Of a DNA stretch of 10,204 nt, positions 1 to 5,688 are shown in pieces (within the stretch, counting starts at the first letter, position 1; every line of letters starts with the position of its first letter). This stretch comes from an uncultured Collinsella sp. Lineage in GTDB: Bacteria; Actinomycetota; Coriobacteriia; Coriobacteriales; Coriobacteriaceae. Made by a program: the position numbers and the translations under genes. The notes under the pieces were generated by a model that saw only the letters and a program-made list of their open reading frames with translations, searched no databases and was not told where the DNA came from. The DNA lies in contig CATYVH010000051.1 of NCBI GenBank assembly GCA_958413765.1, positions 1 through 10,204 of the forward strand, given 5' to 3'.

Positions 1-1
1 T

Positions 2-1120
2 CTTGTCGAGGCACCGAGTGTCGATGAGGAAGAGGCGCCCGCCAAGTCCACCTCCGGCGTGCTCAACTTCTTTATGGGCAAGACCGTCTACTCCACTGCC
101 AATCCCATGCGAATCGCCTTTATCCACGAGTTTCCCTGTGCCACGTCGAGCTGGGACAGCCTACACGACCAGGGCCGCCGGTATCTTGATGAGCACTTTG
201 GCGGCATCGTGCGCACCGAGGCGTTCGAGGACTGCCACGATTCGGACGTGTTCTACGCCGCCGTCGAGACAGCCGTAAAGCACGGGGCGAACGTCATCTT
301 CTCGACCTCACACCGGCTCATGGAATACACGCTCAGGGCGTCAGTCGAGTATCCCCAGGTGCGGTTCCTTAACTGCTCAATCGGCCTTCCCCACCAAAGC
401 GTCCGCTCGTACTTTGGAAAGATGTACGAGGCCAAGTTCCTACTGGGCGCCCTTGCCGCCAGCATGGCCGACAACCACCGTATTGGCTACCATGCGTCGG
501 TCTTCGCCTCGGGCGCGCTGAGCGAAATCAACGCCTTCGCTATCGGTGCCTCGCTGCTCGACCCTCGTGCGCAGATTATCCTCACTTGGGGAGATGTTCC
601 CGCCGGCGGTCTTGCCGAAGCCATGTGTCGCGAGGGCGTGAGCGTCATGACCGGCGCCGATATGTCCAAGTCTCTCGAGGACCCCACCGCCTACGGGCTT
701 CACCGTCTGGTAAACGGCAAGGAAGTTACCGGTATTGCTATGCCGGTATGGAACTGGGGCCGTTACTACGAACTCATCGTACGCAGCCTACTGCACGGCA
801 CATGGGACGAGACCGCCGATGACCAGCAGGTGCGCGCCGTCAACTACTGGTACGGTATGAGCTCCGGCGTCATCGATATTCGCTACGCTCCGGGCCTACC
901 CTATCAGACGCGTAAACTTGTGCAGCTGCTTCGCAACGGCATTGTCGAGGGCTCCATCAACCCATTTGGCGGCGAGCTCCACAGCCAGGACGGCGTGGTT
1001 CAGATTGAGGGCTTCCCTCCCCTGCCGAGTACGCAGATTGTCGAGATGAACTGGCTGGCTGACAACGTTATAGGCTCGATTCCGCAGCTCGATAACGAGC
1101 CGGAGGTCCGTGCCCTATGA
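2..1120 (+). CDS. BMP/PnrA-family ligand-binding protein, 5' end outside the window
   Basis: The frame is open from base 2 to the TGA at 1118-1120 (372 visible residues), so the true start lies upstream; a GTG at 59 is only an internal codon. Visible residues 1-35 are an acidic, Pro/Ala-rich linker. From about residue 36 (MRIAFIHEF) the protein resembles the periplasmic-binding-like fold of the Bmp/Med/PnrA family: a beta strand, then GANVIFSTSH, YPQVRFLNCS, a FLLGALAASM helix typical of the family, and RIGYHAS. Known family members bind purine nucleosides or similar ligands, either as lipoproteins of ABC importers or, as in Bacillus Med, as regulators. No signal peptide or lipobox precedes the domain in the visible part. 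Because a linker joins it to something upstream, I infer a multidomain, possibly cytoplasmic sensor rather than an exported binding protein. Its end overlaps the next gene by 4 nt (ATGA), suggesting translational coupling. The ligand is unknown. Confidence 0.75.
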   Translation, partial: LVEAPSVDEEEAPAKSTSGVLNFFMGKTVYSTANPMRIAFIHEFPCATSSWDSLHDQGRRYLDEHFGGIVRTEAFEDCHDSDVFYAAVETAVKHGANVIFSTSHRLMEYTLRASVEYPQVRFLNCSIGLPHQSVRSYFGKMYEAKFLLGALAASMADNHRIGYHASVFASGALSEINAFAIGASLLDPRAQIILTWGDVPAGGLAEAMCREGVSVMTGADMSKSLEDPTAYGLHRLVNGKEVTGIAMPVWNWGRYYELIVRSLLHGTWDETADDQQVRAVNYWYGMSSGVIDIRYAPGLPYQTRKLVQLLRNGIVEGSINPFGGELHSQDGVVQIEGFPPLPSTQIVEMNWLADNVIGSIPQLDNEPEVRAL

Positions 1121-1827
1121 ATATCCTAGCCATTGCCGATGTAGAGGAGCGCTGCCTGTGGGAATGTTTTCGCAAGGAGCGCTTTGAGGACGTTGACCTG
1201 ATTCTATCCGCAGGCGACCTGGATCCGGACTATCTTGAGTTTTTGGTCACTGTCATCAACAAACCGCTTGTGTACGTTCGTGGCAACCACGACGACCGCT
1301 ACGCGCGCCATGCACCGGGCGGGTGCATTTGTGTTGAGGACAGCGTATATGTGTACCGAGGTATTCGCATTGCGGGTCTGGGCGGTTCCATGCGCTACCG
1401 CGACGGCGCGAACATGTATACCGAGCGCGAGATGGCAAAACGCATGCGCAAGCTATCGCGAAAAATCGCACTGGTAGACGGATGCGATATTCTACTTACC
1501 CATGCACCCGTCGCAGGCATGGGCGACCTGGACGACCTGCCGCATCGAGGATTCGAGTGCTTTAATGCGGCTCTTGAGTCTTGGGGTCCCGACTATATGA
1601 TTCACGGGCATGTGCACCAAAGCTACGGCCCCAACTTTCAACGCGAGCGCCAACACCCATGCGGAACGAAGATTGTCAACGCCTGCGGCTATACCAAGAT
1701 CGAAATTGACGAGGCGCGCTACCCCACGCGCGGTTGGAAGGCCGCTTGGCTCAACTCGCAAACCATGCGCCGCGAGCTCAAACGCCACGAAGCAATCGAG
1801 TCTTCAACCGCCAGAACCCCCTGGTAA
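1117..1827 (+). CDS. Calcineurin-like metallophosphoesterase
   Basis: A 236-residue protein of the metallophosphatase superfamily, which hydrolyses phosphoesters at a two-metal site. Motifs in order: ADVEE (D8), GDL (G33-D34), GNHDDR (G56-R61), THAP (H129) and GHVH (H165, H167). These match the family blocks D-x-H, GD, GNHD/E, H and GHxH, except that the first block reads D-V-E, so Glu10 stands where His is usual. GLGGS and YTEREM between blocks 3 and 4 fit, from memory, a bacterial subfamily that also carries D-x-E. The start is the ATG inside the ATGA overlap with the preceding BMP-type gene, so both are probably translated together. No signal peptide or membrane segment is seen, so it should be cytoplasmic. 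The substrate cannot be told from sequence; a nucleotide or a protein phosphate are both possible. The tail after about residue 205 is basic and polar, with no recognised domain. Confidence 0.85.
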   Translation: MNILAIADVEERCLWECFRKERFEDVDLILSAGDLDPDYLEFLVTVINKPLVYVRGNHDDRYARHAPGGCICVEDSVYVYRGIRIAGLGGSMRYRDGANMYTEREMAKRMRKLSRKIALVDGCDILLTHAPVAGMGDLDDLPHRGFECFNAALESWGPDYMIHGHVHQSYGPNFQRERQHPCGTKIVNACGYTKIEIDEARYPTRGWKAAWLNSQTMRRELKRHEAIESSTARTPW

Positions 1828-1835
1828 CTGCCAAC

Positions 1836-1895
1836 AACCACCACGAAGGGGATAGGCACCTTTATGGTGGTTTTGCTGACTCGTCCGACCTGTCC
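1836..1895 (+). repeat. 60-bp hairpin repeat, copy 1
   Basis: Arms AACCACCA (1836-1843) and TGGTGGTT (1865-1872) form a hairpin whose inner part reads CGAAGGGGATAGGCACCTTT. A tail (1873-1895) with CTGACTCGTCCGACCTGTCC follows. The whole block recurs at 3852-3911 with three differences, and its hairpin core recurs in reverse orientation near 5559. This copy starts 8 nt after the metallophosphoesterase stop codon. It may add to transcription termination, although the T run is only four bases. Confidence 0.8.
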
Positions 1896-1941
1896 ATCAC
1901 GGTGCTTGTGTAATTAACGAGAACACTCATTGTTTTGTAAG

Positions 1942-1968
1942 GACGGCGCTCACGTGCCGTCTTTTTTT
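1942..1968 (+). terminator. Rho-independent terminator after the BMP/phosphoesterase pair
   Basis: GACGGC (1942-1947) pairs with GCCGTC (1956-1961), extendable by two inner pairs including a G-U, and is followed directly by seven T residues (1962-1968). It separates the upstream pair from the sigma factor gene. Confidence 0.85.
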
Positions 1969-2059
1969 GTCAACTTATGCAGTCTCGACCGTGTTGTATG
2001 TAGAGGGACCTCGCGAGACGCCTTCCCTATATCCACCACGACCAATTGGAGGTGACACT

Positions 2060-2620
2060 ATGCCTGCACGCCGTAACCGCAATAGCACGCTCCGATGCGA
2101 TGCCGATCAGATCGAGCGGGAAGCAAAGCGCTTGGTCGACACGTATTCCGACCTCATCCTTCGATTGTGCTATTCGGCCCTTGGATCCGCTGACGACGCT
2201 CAAGACATCTGCCAGGACACGCTGATCAAGATTCTCCAACGCACTCAACCGTTCGACTCGCTCGAACACGAACGTGCTTGGGTGATCCGAGTCGCACTGA
2301 ACGCATGTCGCGATATCGGCCGTACGCACGCGAATCACCCGGTTGTCGACCTCGATTCGCTCCCCGATTTCTGCGCACCCGTAACACATACCGAGCAAGA
2401 ATTCGCGCAACGCGACTGCGCCATTCTTTCCGCTGTCACGGCCCTGCCTCAAGCACAGCGCATCGCCATCTTTTTGCACTACTACGCAGGCATGAGCATC
2501 AGGGAAATCGCAGGCGCCGTTCACGCGACGCCAGCTGCAACCGCCCAGCACCTTAGCCGCGGACGTGCGTCACTTCGGCTTTCCTTGAAAGGAGACCACA
2601 ATGACTACGAATTCGAATGA
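2060..2620 (+). CDS. ECF-like RNA polymerase sigma factor
   Basis: A 186-residue sigma-70 family protein with only regions 2 and 4, as in group 4 (ECF) factors. Region 2 covers about residues 22-90: DTYSDLILRLCYSALGS, then DDAQDICQDTLIKI for core binding, and ERAWVIRVALNACRD for -10 recognition. Region 4 covers about 122-175, with LPQAQRIAIFLHYYAGMS and a helix-turn-helix (IREIAGAVHATPAATAQHLSRGR) that should read the -35 element. The ATG at 2060 is chosen because GGAGGTG (2048-2054) lies 5 nt before it; the frame is open upstream to a TTG at 1967, but that lies in the terminator T tract. The stop lies 20 nt inside the next gene, a DUF4179-type membrane protein, which is the usual arrangement of a sigma factor and its controlling partner. 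I could not find a convincing promoter in 1969-2047. The signal it responds to is unknown. Confidence 0.9.
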   Translation: MPARRNRNSTLRCDADQIEREAKRLVDTYSDLILRLCYSALGSADDAQDICQDTLIKILQRTQPFDSLEHERAWVIRVALNACRDIGRTHANHPVVDLDSLPDFCAPVTHTEQEFAQRDCAILSAVTALPQAQRIAIFLHYYAGMSIREIAGAVHATPAATAQHLSRGRASLRLSLKGDHNDYEFE

Positions 2621-3731
2621 CTATCGCCACGCCCTGGAGCACATTTCGTTTACCGATAATGCGAAGCAGCACATGGCAAACTCGATTGCTCAGTCCGTCG
2701 CCTCAAGCGATGCGGCGACCGCTCAAAGCAACTTTAATGGCACGCGACGCAAGCCGCGCATCGCCCGCCATCCCGTAAGAACAGTCGCTCGCATTGCCGC
2801 TGTAACGGCAGTCCTCGCTATCGTCATTGGAGGCGCTGGCACGGCTATGGCAACAGGCGTCCTGCCGCTTCCTTCTGACATGCTTTCCGACATCTTTGAC
2901 GGACCTGCTTCTCAAACCGAGATCATCGACCGTATTGGCCGGCCCGTCGGTGCTAGCTGCTCCAACAACGGAGTCACCGTGACCGCCGACGCCATCATGG
3001 GCGACAAGGATATGGTTACCATCGCCTATACGCTTACGTTCGACGATCCCGCTGCCCTGAAAAAGCTTTCCGAGCCGGGCGAGAACGGAACTATCGCCGG
3101 AAGTGTCGATGGAAACGTATACGTTGATGGCGAGCATGGCGGCCAAGGCCAATCATGGCTCATTGACAAGAACCCCAATGACTCCAGCATTCAATACTTT
3201 GCACAGTTCAGCGTTGAATCACCCGGCCTTATGGGCAGGACCGTCCGCACGCATATCAACTCTCTCGTTGTGCCACGTGCTGGCAAAGAGCTTCCCGAGT
3301 ATAAGAAAATACTTACGGGCCCATGGGATCTTAAGTTCCAGCTGAATTACGAAGATACATCCGTTACGATTCCCGCGCCCAAATCGGTCAACTTTAACGG
3401 CACCAAGGCGACGATTCAAGAGGCCACCGTATCCTGCGTTGGCGTTTCAGTCCGCTACAACATAGATCGTTCCATCGAACACGACAACAACAGCGGCAAG
3501 ATGTCTCAAAACATGGAGGAGTCTATGGATGCCGTTGGCAACATACCCCTCATCGTGACGTTCAAAGACGGTCATGTTGAAGACGCAACCAGCCACAGCG
3601 GCTATTTCGCAAATAAACTGGATAACGGCACCACTGATGTCCACAAGACCTGGCCGTTCTCGCAAGTTTGTGACACAGACAAGATTGCAAGCGTACAAAT
3701 TGGCGATACGGTCATTCCCATGAATTCGTAA
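2601..3731 (+). CDS. DUF4179-type membrane protein, probable anti-sigma factor
   Basis: A 376-residue protein starting at an ATG with GGAG (2591-2594) 6 nt upstream, overlapping the end of the sigma gene by 20 nt. Residues 1-60 are polar and end in a basic stretch (RRKPRIARHPVR). Residues about 62-87 form one hydrophobic segment (ARIAAVTAVLAIVIGGAGTA), so the N-terminus should be cytoplasmic and the remaining 290 or so residues outside. The segment and the following VLPLPSDMLSDIF, then GVTVTADAIMGDKDMVTIAYTL, resemble DUF4179 proteins, commonly encoded next to ECF-like sigma factors. The outer part is beta-rich and Asn/Asp/Gly-rich, with few cysteines. By position and topology I infer that the N-terminal 60 residues hold the sigma factor until the outer domain senses a signal. 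No zinc-binding HxxxCxxC motif is present, so it is not a ZAS-type anti-sigma factor. Confidence 0.75.
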   Translation: MTTNSNDYRHALEHISFTDNAKQHMANSIAQSVASSDAATAQSNFNGTRRKPRIARHPVRTVARIAAVTAVLAIVIGGAGTAMATGVLPLPSDMLSDIFDGPASQTEIIDRIGRPVGASCSNNGVTVTADAIMGDKDMVTIAYTLTFDDPAALKKLSEPGENGTIAGSVDGNVYVDGEHGGQGQSWLIDKNPNDSSIQYFAQFSVESPGLMGRTVRTHINSLVVPRAGKELPEYKKILTGPWDLKFQLNYEDTSVTIPAPKSVNFNGTKATIQEATVSCVGVSVRYNIDRSIEHDNNSGKMSQNMEESMDAVGNIPLIVTFKDGHVEDATSHSGYFANKLDNGTTDVHKTWPFSQVCDTDKIASVQIGDTVIPMNS

Positions 3732-3849
3732 CGCTACGCGGCTCGTATATGCACCCGGTTCCGCACTTCGCGTCTAAAGATGCGCTGTCATCGAGCAGCG
3801 TGAGCGCAAGGCCGCCCGTATGGTCGGCTGGGAACACCTCGTTGCGCTA

Positions 3850-3911
3850 AAAACCACCACGAAGGGGACCGGCACCTTTGTGGTGGTTTTGCTGACTCGT
3901 CCGACCTGTCC
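3850..3911 (+). repeat. 60-bp hairpin repeat, copy 2
   Basis: AAAACCACCAC (3850-3860) pairs perfectly with GTGGTGGTTTT (3880-3890). The loop region and the tail CTGACTCGTCCGACCTGTCC match copy 1 at 1836-1895 with three differences in 60 bases. A-rich and T-rich flanks give both strands a short U run after the stem, so it could act as a bidirectional terminator between the convergent units. Confidence 0.8.
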
Positions 3912-3919
3912 CAACGGTT

Positions 3920-3978
3920 TGTCTCAATCTGTAACAGGTAGGGCCCAAATAATCGGTTAGCTGTTACAGATCGAGACA
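3920..3978. repeat. Inverted repeat, tandem copy A
   Basis: An 18-base left arm (3920-3937, TGTCTCAATCTGTAACAG) faces a right arm (3961-3978) that is its reverse complement with one mismatch, around a 23-base loop. Its first 20 or so bases, including CTCAATCTGTAACAGGTAGG, recur exactly 80 bp downstream in copy B. No T run follows on either strand. Confidence 0.85.
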
Positions 3979-3997
3979 GACCACGGATGCTCGGCCG

Positions 3998-4060
3998 AAA
4001 ATCTCAATCTGTAACAGGTAGGAACGATTTTGCCCCTTAGATGTTACAGATTGAGATATT
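3998..4060. repeat. Inverted repeat, tandem copy B
   Basis: ATCTCAATCTGTAACA (4001-4016) and TGTTACAGATTGAGAT (4042-4057) are a perfect 16-bp inverted repeat, extended by further pairs at the outer ends after one mismatch. The 25-base loop (4017-4041) differs from that of copy A in its centre, while GGTAGG on the left and TTAG on the right are kept. It lies just beyond the 3' end of the leuB remnant. Confidence 0.85.
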
Positions 4061-4082
4061 TGACAGCTTGAATCGGCATCGC

Positions 4083-4725
4083 CTACAGCGCGGCGACGAC
4101 CTTGTCGCCCATCGTCGTGGTGCCGAGGATCTTATCTGCCGGGGTGTTGACATCGGCGATGTCACGGGTGCGCCAGCCCTCGTCGAGCACGCGCGCCACG
4201 GCGCTCTCGATCCACGCGGCTTGCTCGCCCATGTCGAGCGCGTAGGTCAGCAGCATCGCCACCGACAAGATTTGAGCCAGCGGATTGGCCACGCCGAGCC
4301 CCGCGATGTCAGGAGCGCTGCCAGCGCTCGGCCCAAACAGCGATACGCCATCATCCAGCGAGGCAGAGGCAAGCATACCGAGCGATCCGGTAATCTGAGC
4401 CGCCTCATCGGACAGGATGTCGCCGAACATGTTCTCCGTCACCACGACGTCAAAGTCTGCCGGTCGACTGATGAGCTGCATGGCGGCGTTGTCGACGAGC
4501 AGGTCCTCAAGCTCCACGTCGGAGTACTCCTCGTCTTGCACGCGATGCACGATCTCGCGCCACATGCGGCTCGTCTCCAGCACGTTGCGCTTATCAACGC
4601 TCGTCACCTTGCCGCGACGTTTGCGCGCCGCCTCAAATGCCTGGTGCGCAATGCGCTCAATCTCGTACTCGCGATACTCCATCACGTCGACTGCACGCTG
4701 ACCGGCCGCACCCGCAGCGCCCGCG
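4083..4725 (-). pseudogene. leuB: 3-isopropylmalate dehydrogenase fragment (3' part of leuB)
   Basis: From about position 4703 down to the TAG at 4083-4085 the - strand encodes the C-terminal half of LeuB, the NAD-dependent enzyme that oxidises and decarboxylates 3-isopropylmalate in leucine synthesis. Recognisable blocks in order are EYEIERIAHQAFEAARKR, KVTSVDKRNVLETS, FDVVVTENMFGDILSDEAAQ, ITGSLGMLASASL, and GSAPDIAGLGVANPLAQIL. The VTSVDK Lys and the GDILSDE aspartates, which are catalytic and metal-binding in the family, are kept. The N-terminal half (about 165 residues in E. coli LeuB, with the first beta strand and substrate-binding arginines) is absent. The frame runs instead into leuA sequence, in a different leuA reading frame; the join lies between about 4703 and 4728. 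No ribosome binding site precedes the fragment, so a working enzyme is not expected. The retained half has no internal stop. Confidence 0.85.
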
Positions 4726-5289
4726 CAGGTCACGGATGCGGGCGCCAAAGTCCCACGGCATGTTGTAGCCCATCGTATCGGGGATGTTCACGACCGTGGC
4801 ACCGGCCTTTACGGCCGCCTCGATAATGCGCACCAGAAACTCCTGATCGGAGCGGCCGGCATCCTCGGCATAAAACTCAACATCGTCAACGAACTTGCGA
4901 GCATGTTTGACGGCATGGATCGCTCACTCAATTGCCCTTTCCTCAGTCATATGGAGCTTGTCGCGCAGGTGACTGGTGCTCACACCCAGCCCTGTATGGA
5001 TACGGGGCCTCTGGGCCGTTTTGAGCGCCTCTGCAGCCACTTCGATATCCCTGTCGACAGCGCGCGTCAGGCCGCATACCGTGCATCGGTCGCCCGCAAT
5101 CTTGCCAATCTCCTGTACGGAGCGAAAGTCACCAGGACTCGAGATGGGAAAGCCCGCCTCGATAACGTCCACGTTCATGCGCACCAGCTGGCGGGCGATG
5201 AAGAGCTTTTCCTCGGTATTCATGCTGGCGCCCGGCGACTGCTCACCGTCGCACAGGGTGGCGTCAAAGATTGTGATTTTGCGGCTTAT
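4726..5289 (-). pseudogene. leuA: 2-isopropylmalate synthase fragment (5' part of leuA), multiply broken
   Basis: The - strand from 5289 encodes the start of LeuA, which condenses acetyl-CoA with 2-oxoisovalerate as the first committed step to leucine. Blocks seen: RKITIFDATLCDGEQSPGAS, NVDVIEAGFPISSPGDF, RPRIHTGLGVSTSHLRDKL, DDVEFYAEDAGRSD, and AGATVVNIPDTMGY. Four lesions are visible. AGGAGG (5295-5300) is followed after 5 nt by ATA-AGC-CGC where ATG-AGC-CGC is expected. The conserved Arg of LRDGEQ is Cys (TGC, 5251-5253). A TGA at 4924-4926 interrupts the frame where E. coli LeuA has Arg (ERAI). After about GARIRDL (4726) the sequence turns into leuB. About 188 of roughly 500-560 codons remain, so the C-terminal half of the barrel and the leucine-feedback domain are gone. 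Confidence 0.88.
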
Positions 5290-5355
5290 ATGTTCCTCCT
5301 GATTGACCGTTTTATGACAGATGGCTTTCAGGAGAGAGAGAAGGCCTAGAGATAG

Positions 5356-5413
5356 AAAAATACCCGTGTCGCTCATCACGCCTGAAAGCGGCAGACGATA
5401 GCGCACCCGGGTA
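5356..5413 (-). terminator. leu attenuator terminator hairpin
   Basis: On the - strand TACCCG (from 5413) pairs with CGGGTA (ending at 5361). Inside, GTG-CGCT-ATC pairs with GAT-AGCG-CAC with two single-base bulges, and a small GCC/GGC tip closes it. Five T residues follow (5360-5356). It lies between the leader peptide and leuA, where a leucine attenuator should be. Confidence 0.8.
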
Positions 5414-5473
5414 CAACAAATCGTTATAGCGAGATTACAACCCTAGCGCGCTATCCAATCTAGTAGCGCTAGG
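5397..5473 (-). promoter_or_regulatory. leu attenuation switch (segments 1, 2 and 3)
   Basis: Three segments can pair in mutually exclusive ways on the - strand. Segment 1, CCTAGCGC (5473-5466), lies within the leader Leu codons and pairs perfectly with GCGCTAGG (5449-5442) over the leader stop codon. The overlapping GATAGCGC (5455-5448) pairs perfectly with GCGCTATC (5404-5397), which is also the left arm of the terminator. A ribosome stalled on Leu codons would block segment 1, allow the 2:3 antiterminator and prevent termination; with ample Leu-tRNA the terminator forms. This is the classical ribosome-mediated attenuation layout, read directly from the complementarity. Confidence 0.78.
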
Positions 5474-5502
5474 CCTAGGAGCTGTTGCGTGTTCTTAAAC
5501 AT
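5443..5502 (-). CDS. leuL: leu operon leader peptide
   Basis: A 19-residue open frame, MFKNTQQLLGLALLDWIAR, with AGGGAG (5509-5514) 6 nt before the ATG. Five of the 19 residues are Leu, in the order CTC, CTA, CTA, CTA, CTA, clustered at residues 8-14. CTA is expected to be rare in a GC-rich genome, so translation here should be sensitive to charged tRNA-Leu. The peptide has no function beyond sensing; the position of the ribosome decides whether the downstream terminator forms. It precedes the leuA remnant by about 150 nt. The sensor is intact although the genes it would control are broken. Confidence 0.82.
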   Translation of the reverse strand: MFKNTQQLLGLALLDWIAR

Positions 5503-5527
5503 GTTGGGCTCCCTTCGGCCTCGGGTA

Positions 5528-5556
5528 GTACTACATCGCGCTAAAGTACAACACAA
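5528..5556 (-). promoter_or_regulatory. Possible leu leader promoter
   Basis: TTGTGT (5556-5551) and TAGTAC (5533-5528) are 17 nt apart on the - strand, 25 nt before the leader ATG. The -10 match is weak, so this is a candidate only. Confidence 0.3.
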
Positions 5557-5558
5557 GT

Positions 5559-5598
5559 AAAACCACCACAAGGGTGCCTGTCCCCTTCGTGGTGGTTT
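5559..5598 (-). repeat. Hairpin repeat, copy 3 (reverse orientation)
   Basis: AAACCACCAC (5560-5569) and GTGGTGGTTT (5589-5598) pair perfectly, with AAGGG and CCCTT continuing the stem around a bulged C. Read on the - strand it gives the same core as copies 1 and 2 (CGAAGGGGACAGGCACC between the arms). The conserved tail of those copies is absent. It sits directly upstream of the leu leader promoter region. Confidence 0.78.
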
Positions 5599-5605
5599 CG
5601 TTGAC

Positions 5606-5652
5606 TCAAAAGCAAGAGACCCGGTCCTGCACGAGGCAGAACCGGGTCTCTT
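5606..5652 (-). terminator. Terminator of the rplK-rplA transcript
   Basis: AAGAGACCCGGT (5614-5625) and ACCGGGTCTCTT (5641-5652) are perfect 12-bp arms, with a further CTGC/GCAG inner stem. On the - strand a GCTTTTGA tail follows (5613-5606). It lies 36 nt after the rplA stop. Confidence 0.85.
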
Positions 5653-5688
5653 TAGCAATGCTTGCTTTGCTCAGGCAGTAACTGTTAG

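Larger units (their letters stand above)
3732..4082. other. Gene-free stretch between convergent units
   Basis: These 351 bases separate the + strand sigma/anti-sigma pair from the - strand leu remnant. They hold a 60-bp hairpin repeat (3850-3911) and two tandem inverted repeats (3920-3978 and 3998-4060), listed separately. Positions 3781-3852 read as about 24 codon-like triplets (CAVIEQRERKAARMVGWE and onward) running into the hairpin repeat without a start codon. This could be the worn tail of a lost gene or chance. I see no promoter or RNA gene. Confidence 0.6.

Noticed and set aside
1967..2059. Longer sigma factor start at a TTG
   Set aside because: The TTG lies in the T tract of the upstream terminator with no ribosome binding site, while the ATG at 2060 has GGAGGTG 5 nt upstream.
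3920..4060. Direct repeats considered as a small CRISPR array
   Set aside because: Only two units, each a self-contained inverted repeat with a loop; no repeat-spacer pattern and no cas gene.
4700..4730. Insertion sequence or integration scar at the leuA-leuB join
   Set aside because: No inverted ends, target duplication or transposase fragment is seen; a simple deletion is enough.
4041..5349. Open frames on the + strand across the leu remnant
   Set aside because: The opposite strand encodes recognisable LeuB and LeuA motifs; these frames give no recognisable protein.
5359..5376. Alternative leuA start at an upstream in-frame ATG (5374-5376)
   Set aside because: It sits inside the attenuator terminator without a ribosome binding site and would add a Leu-rich tail absent from LeuA; AGGAGG is placed for the ATA at 5287-5289.
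5356..5560. T-box riboswitch considered for the leu leader
   Set aside because: I found no T-box sequence such as AGGGTGGNACCGCG; the leader peptide with clustered Leu codons and alternative stems explains the region better.
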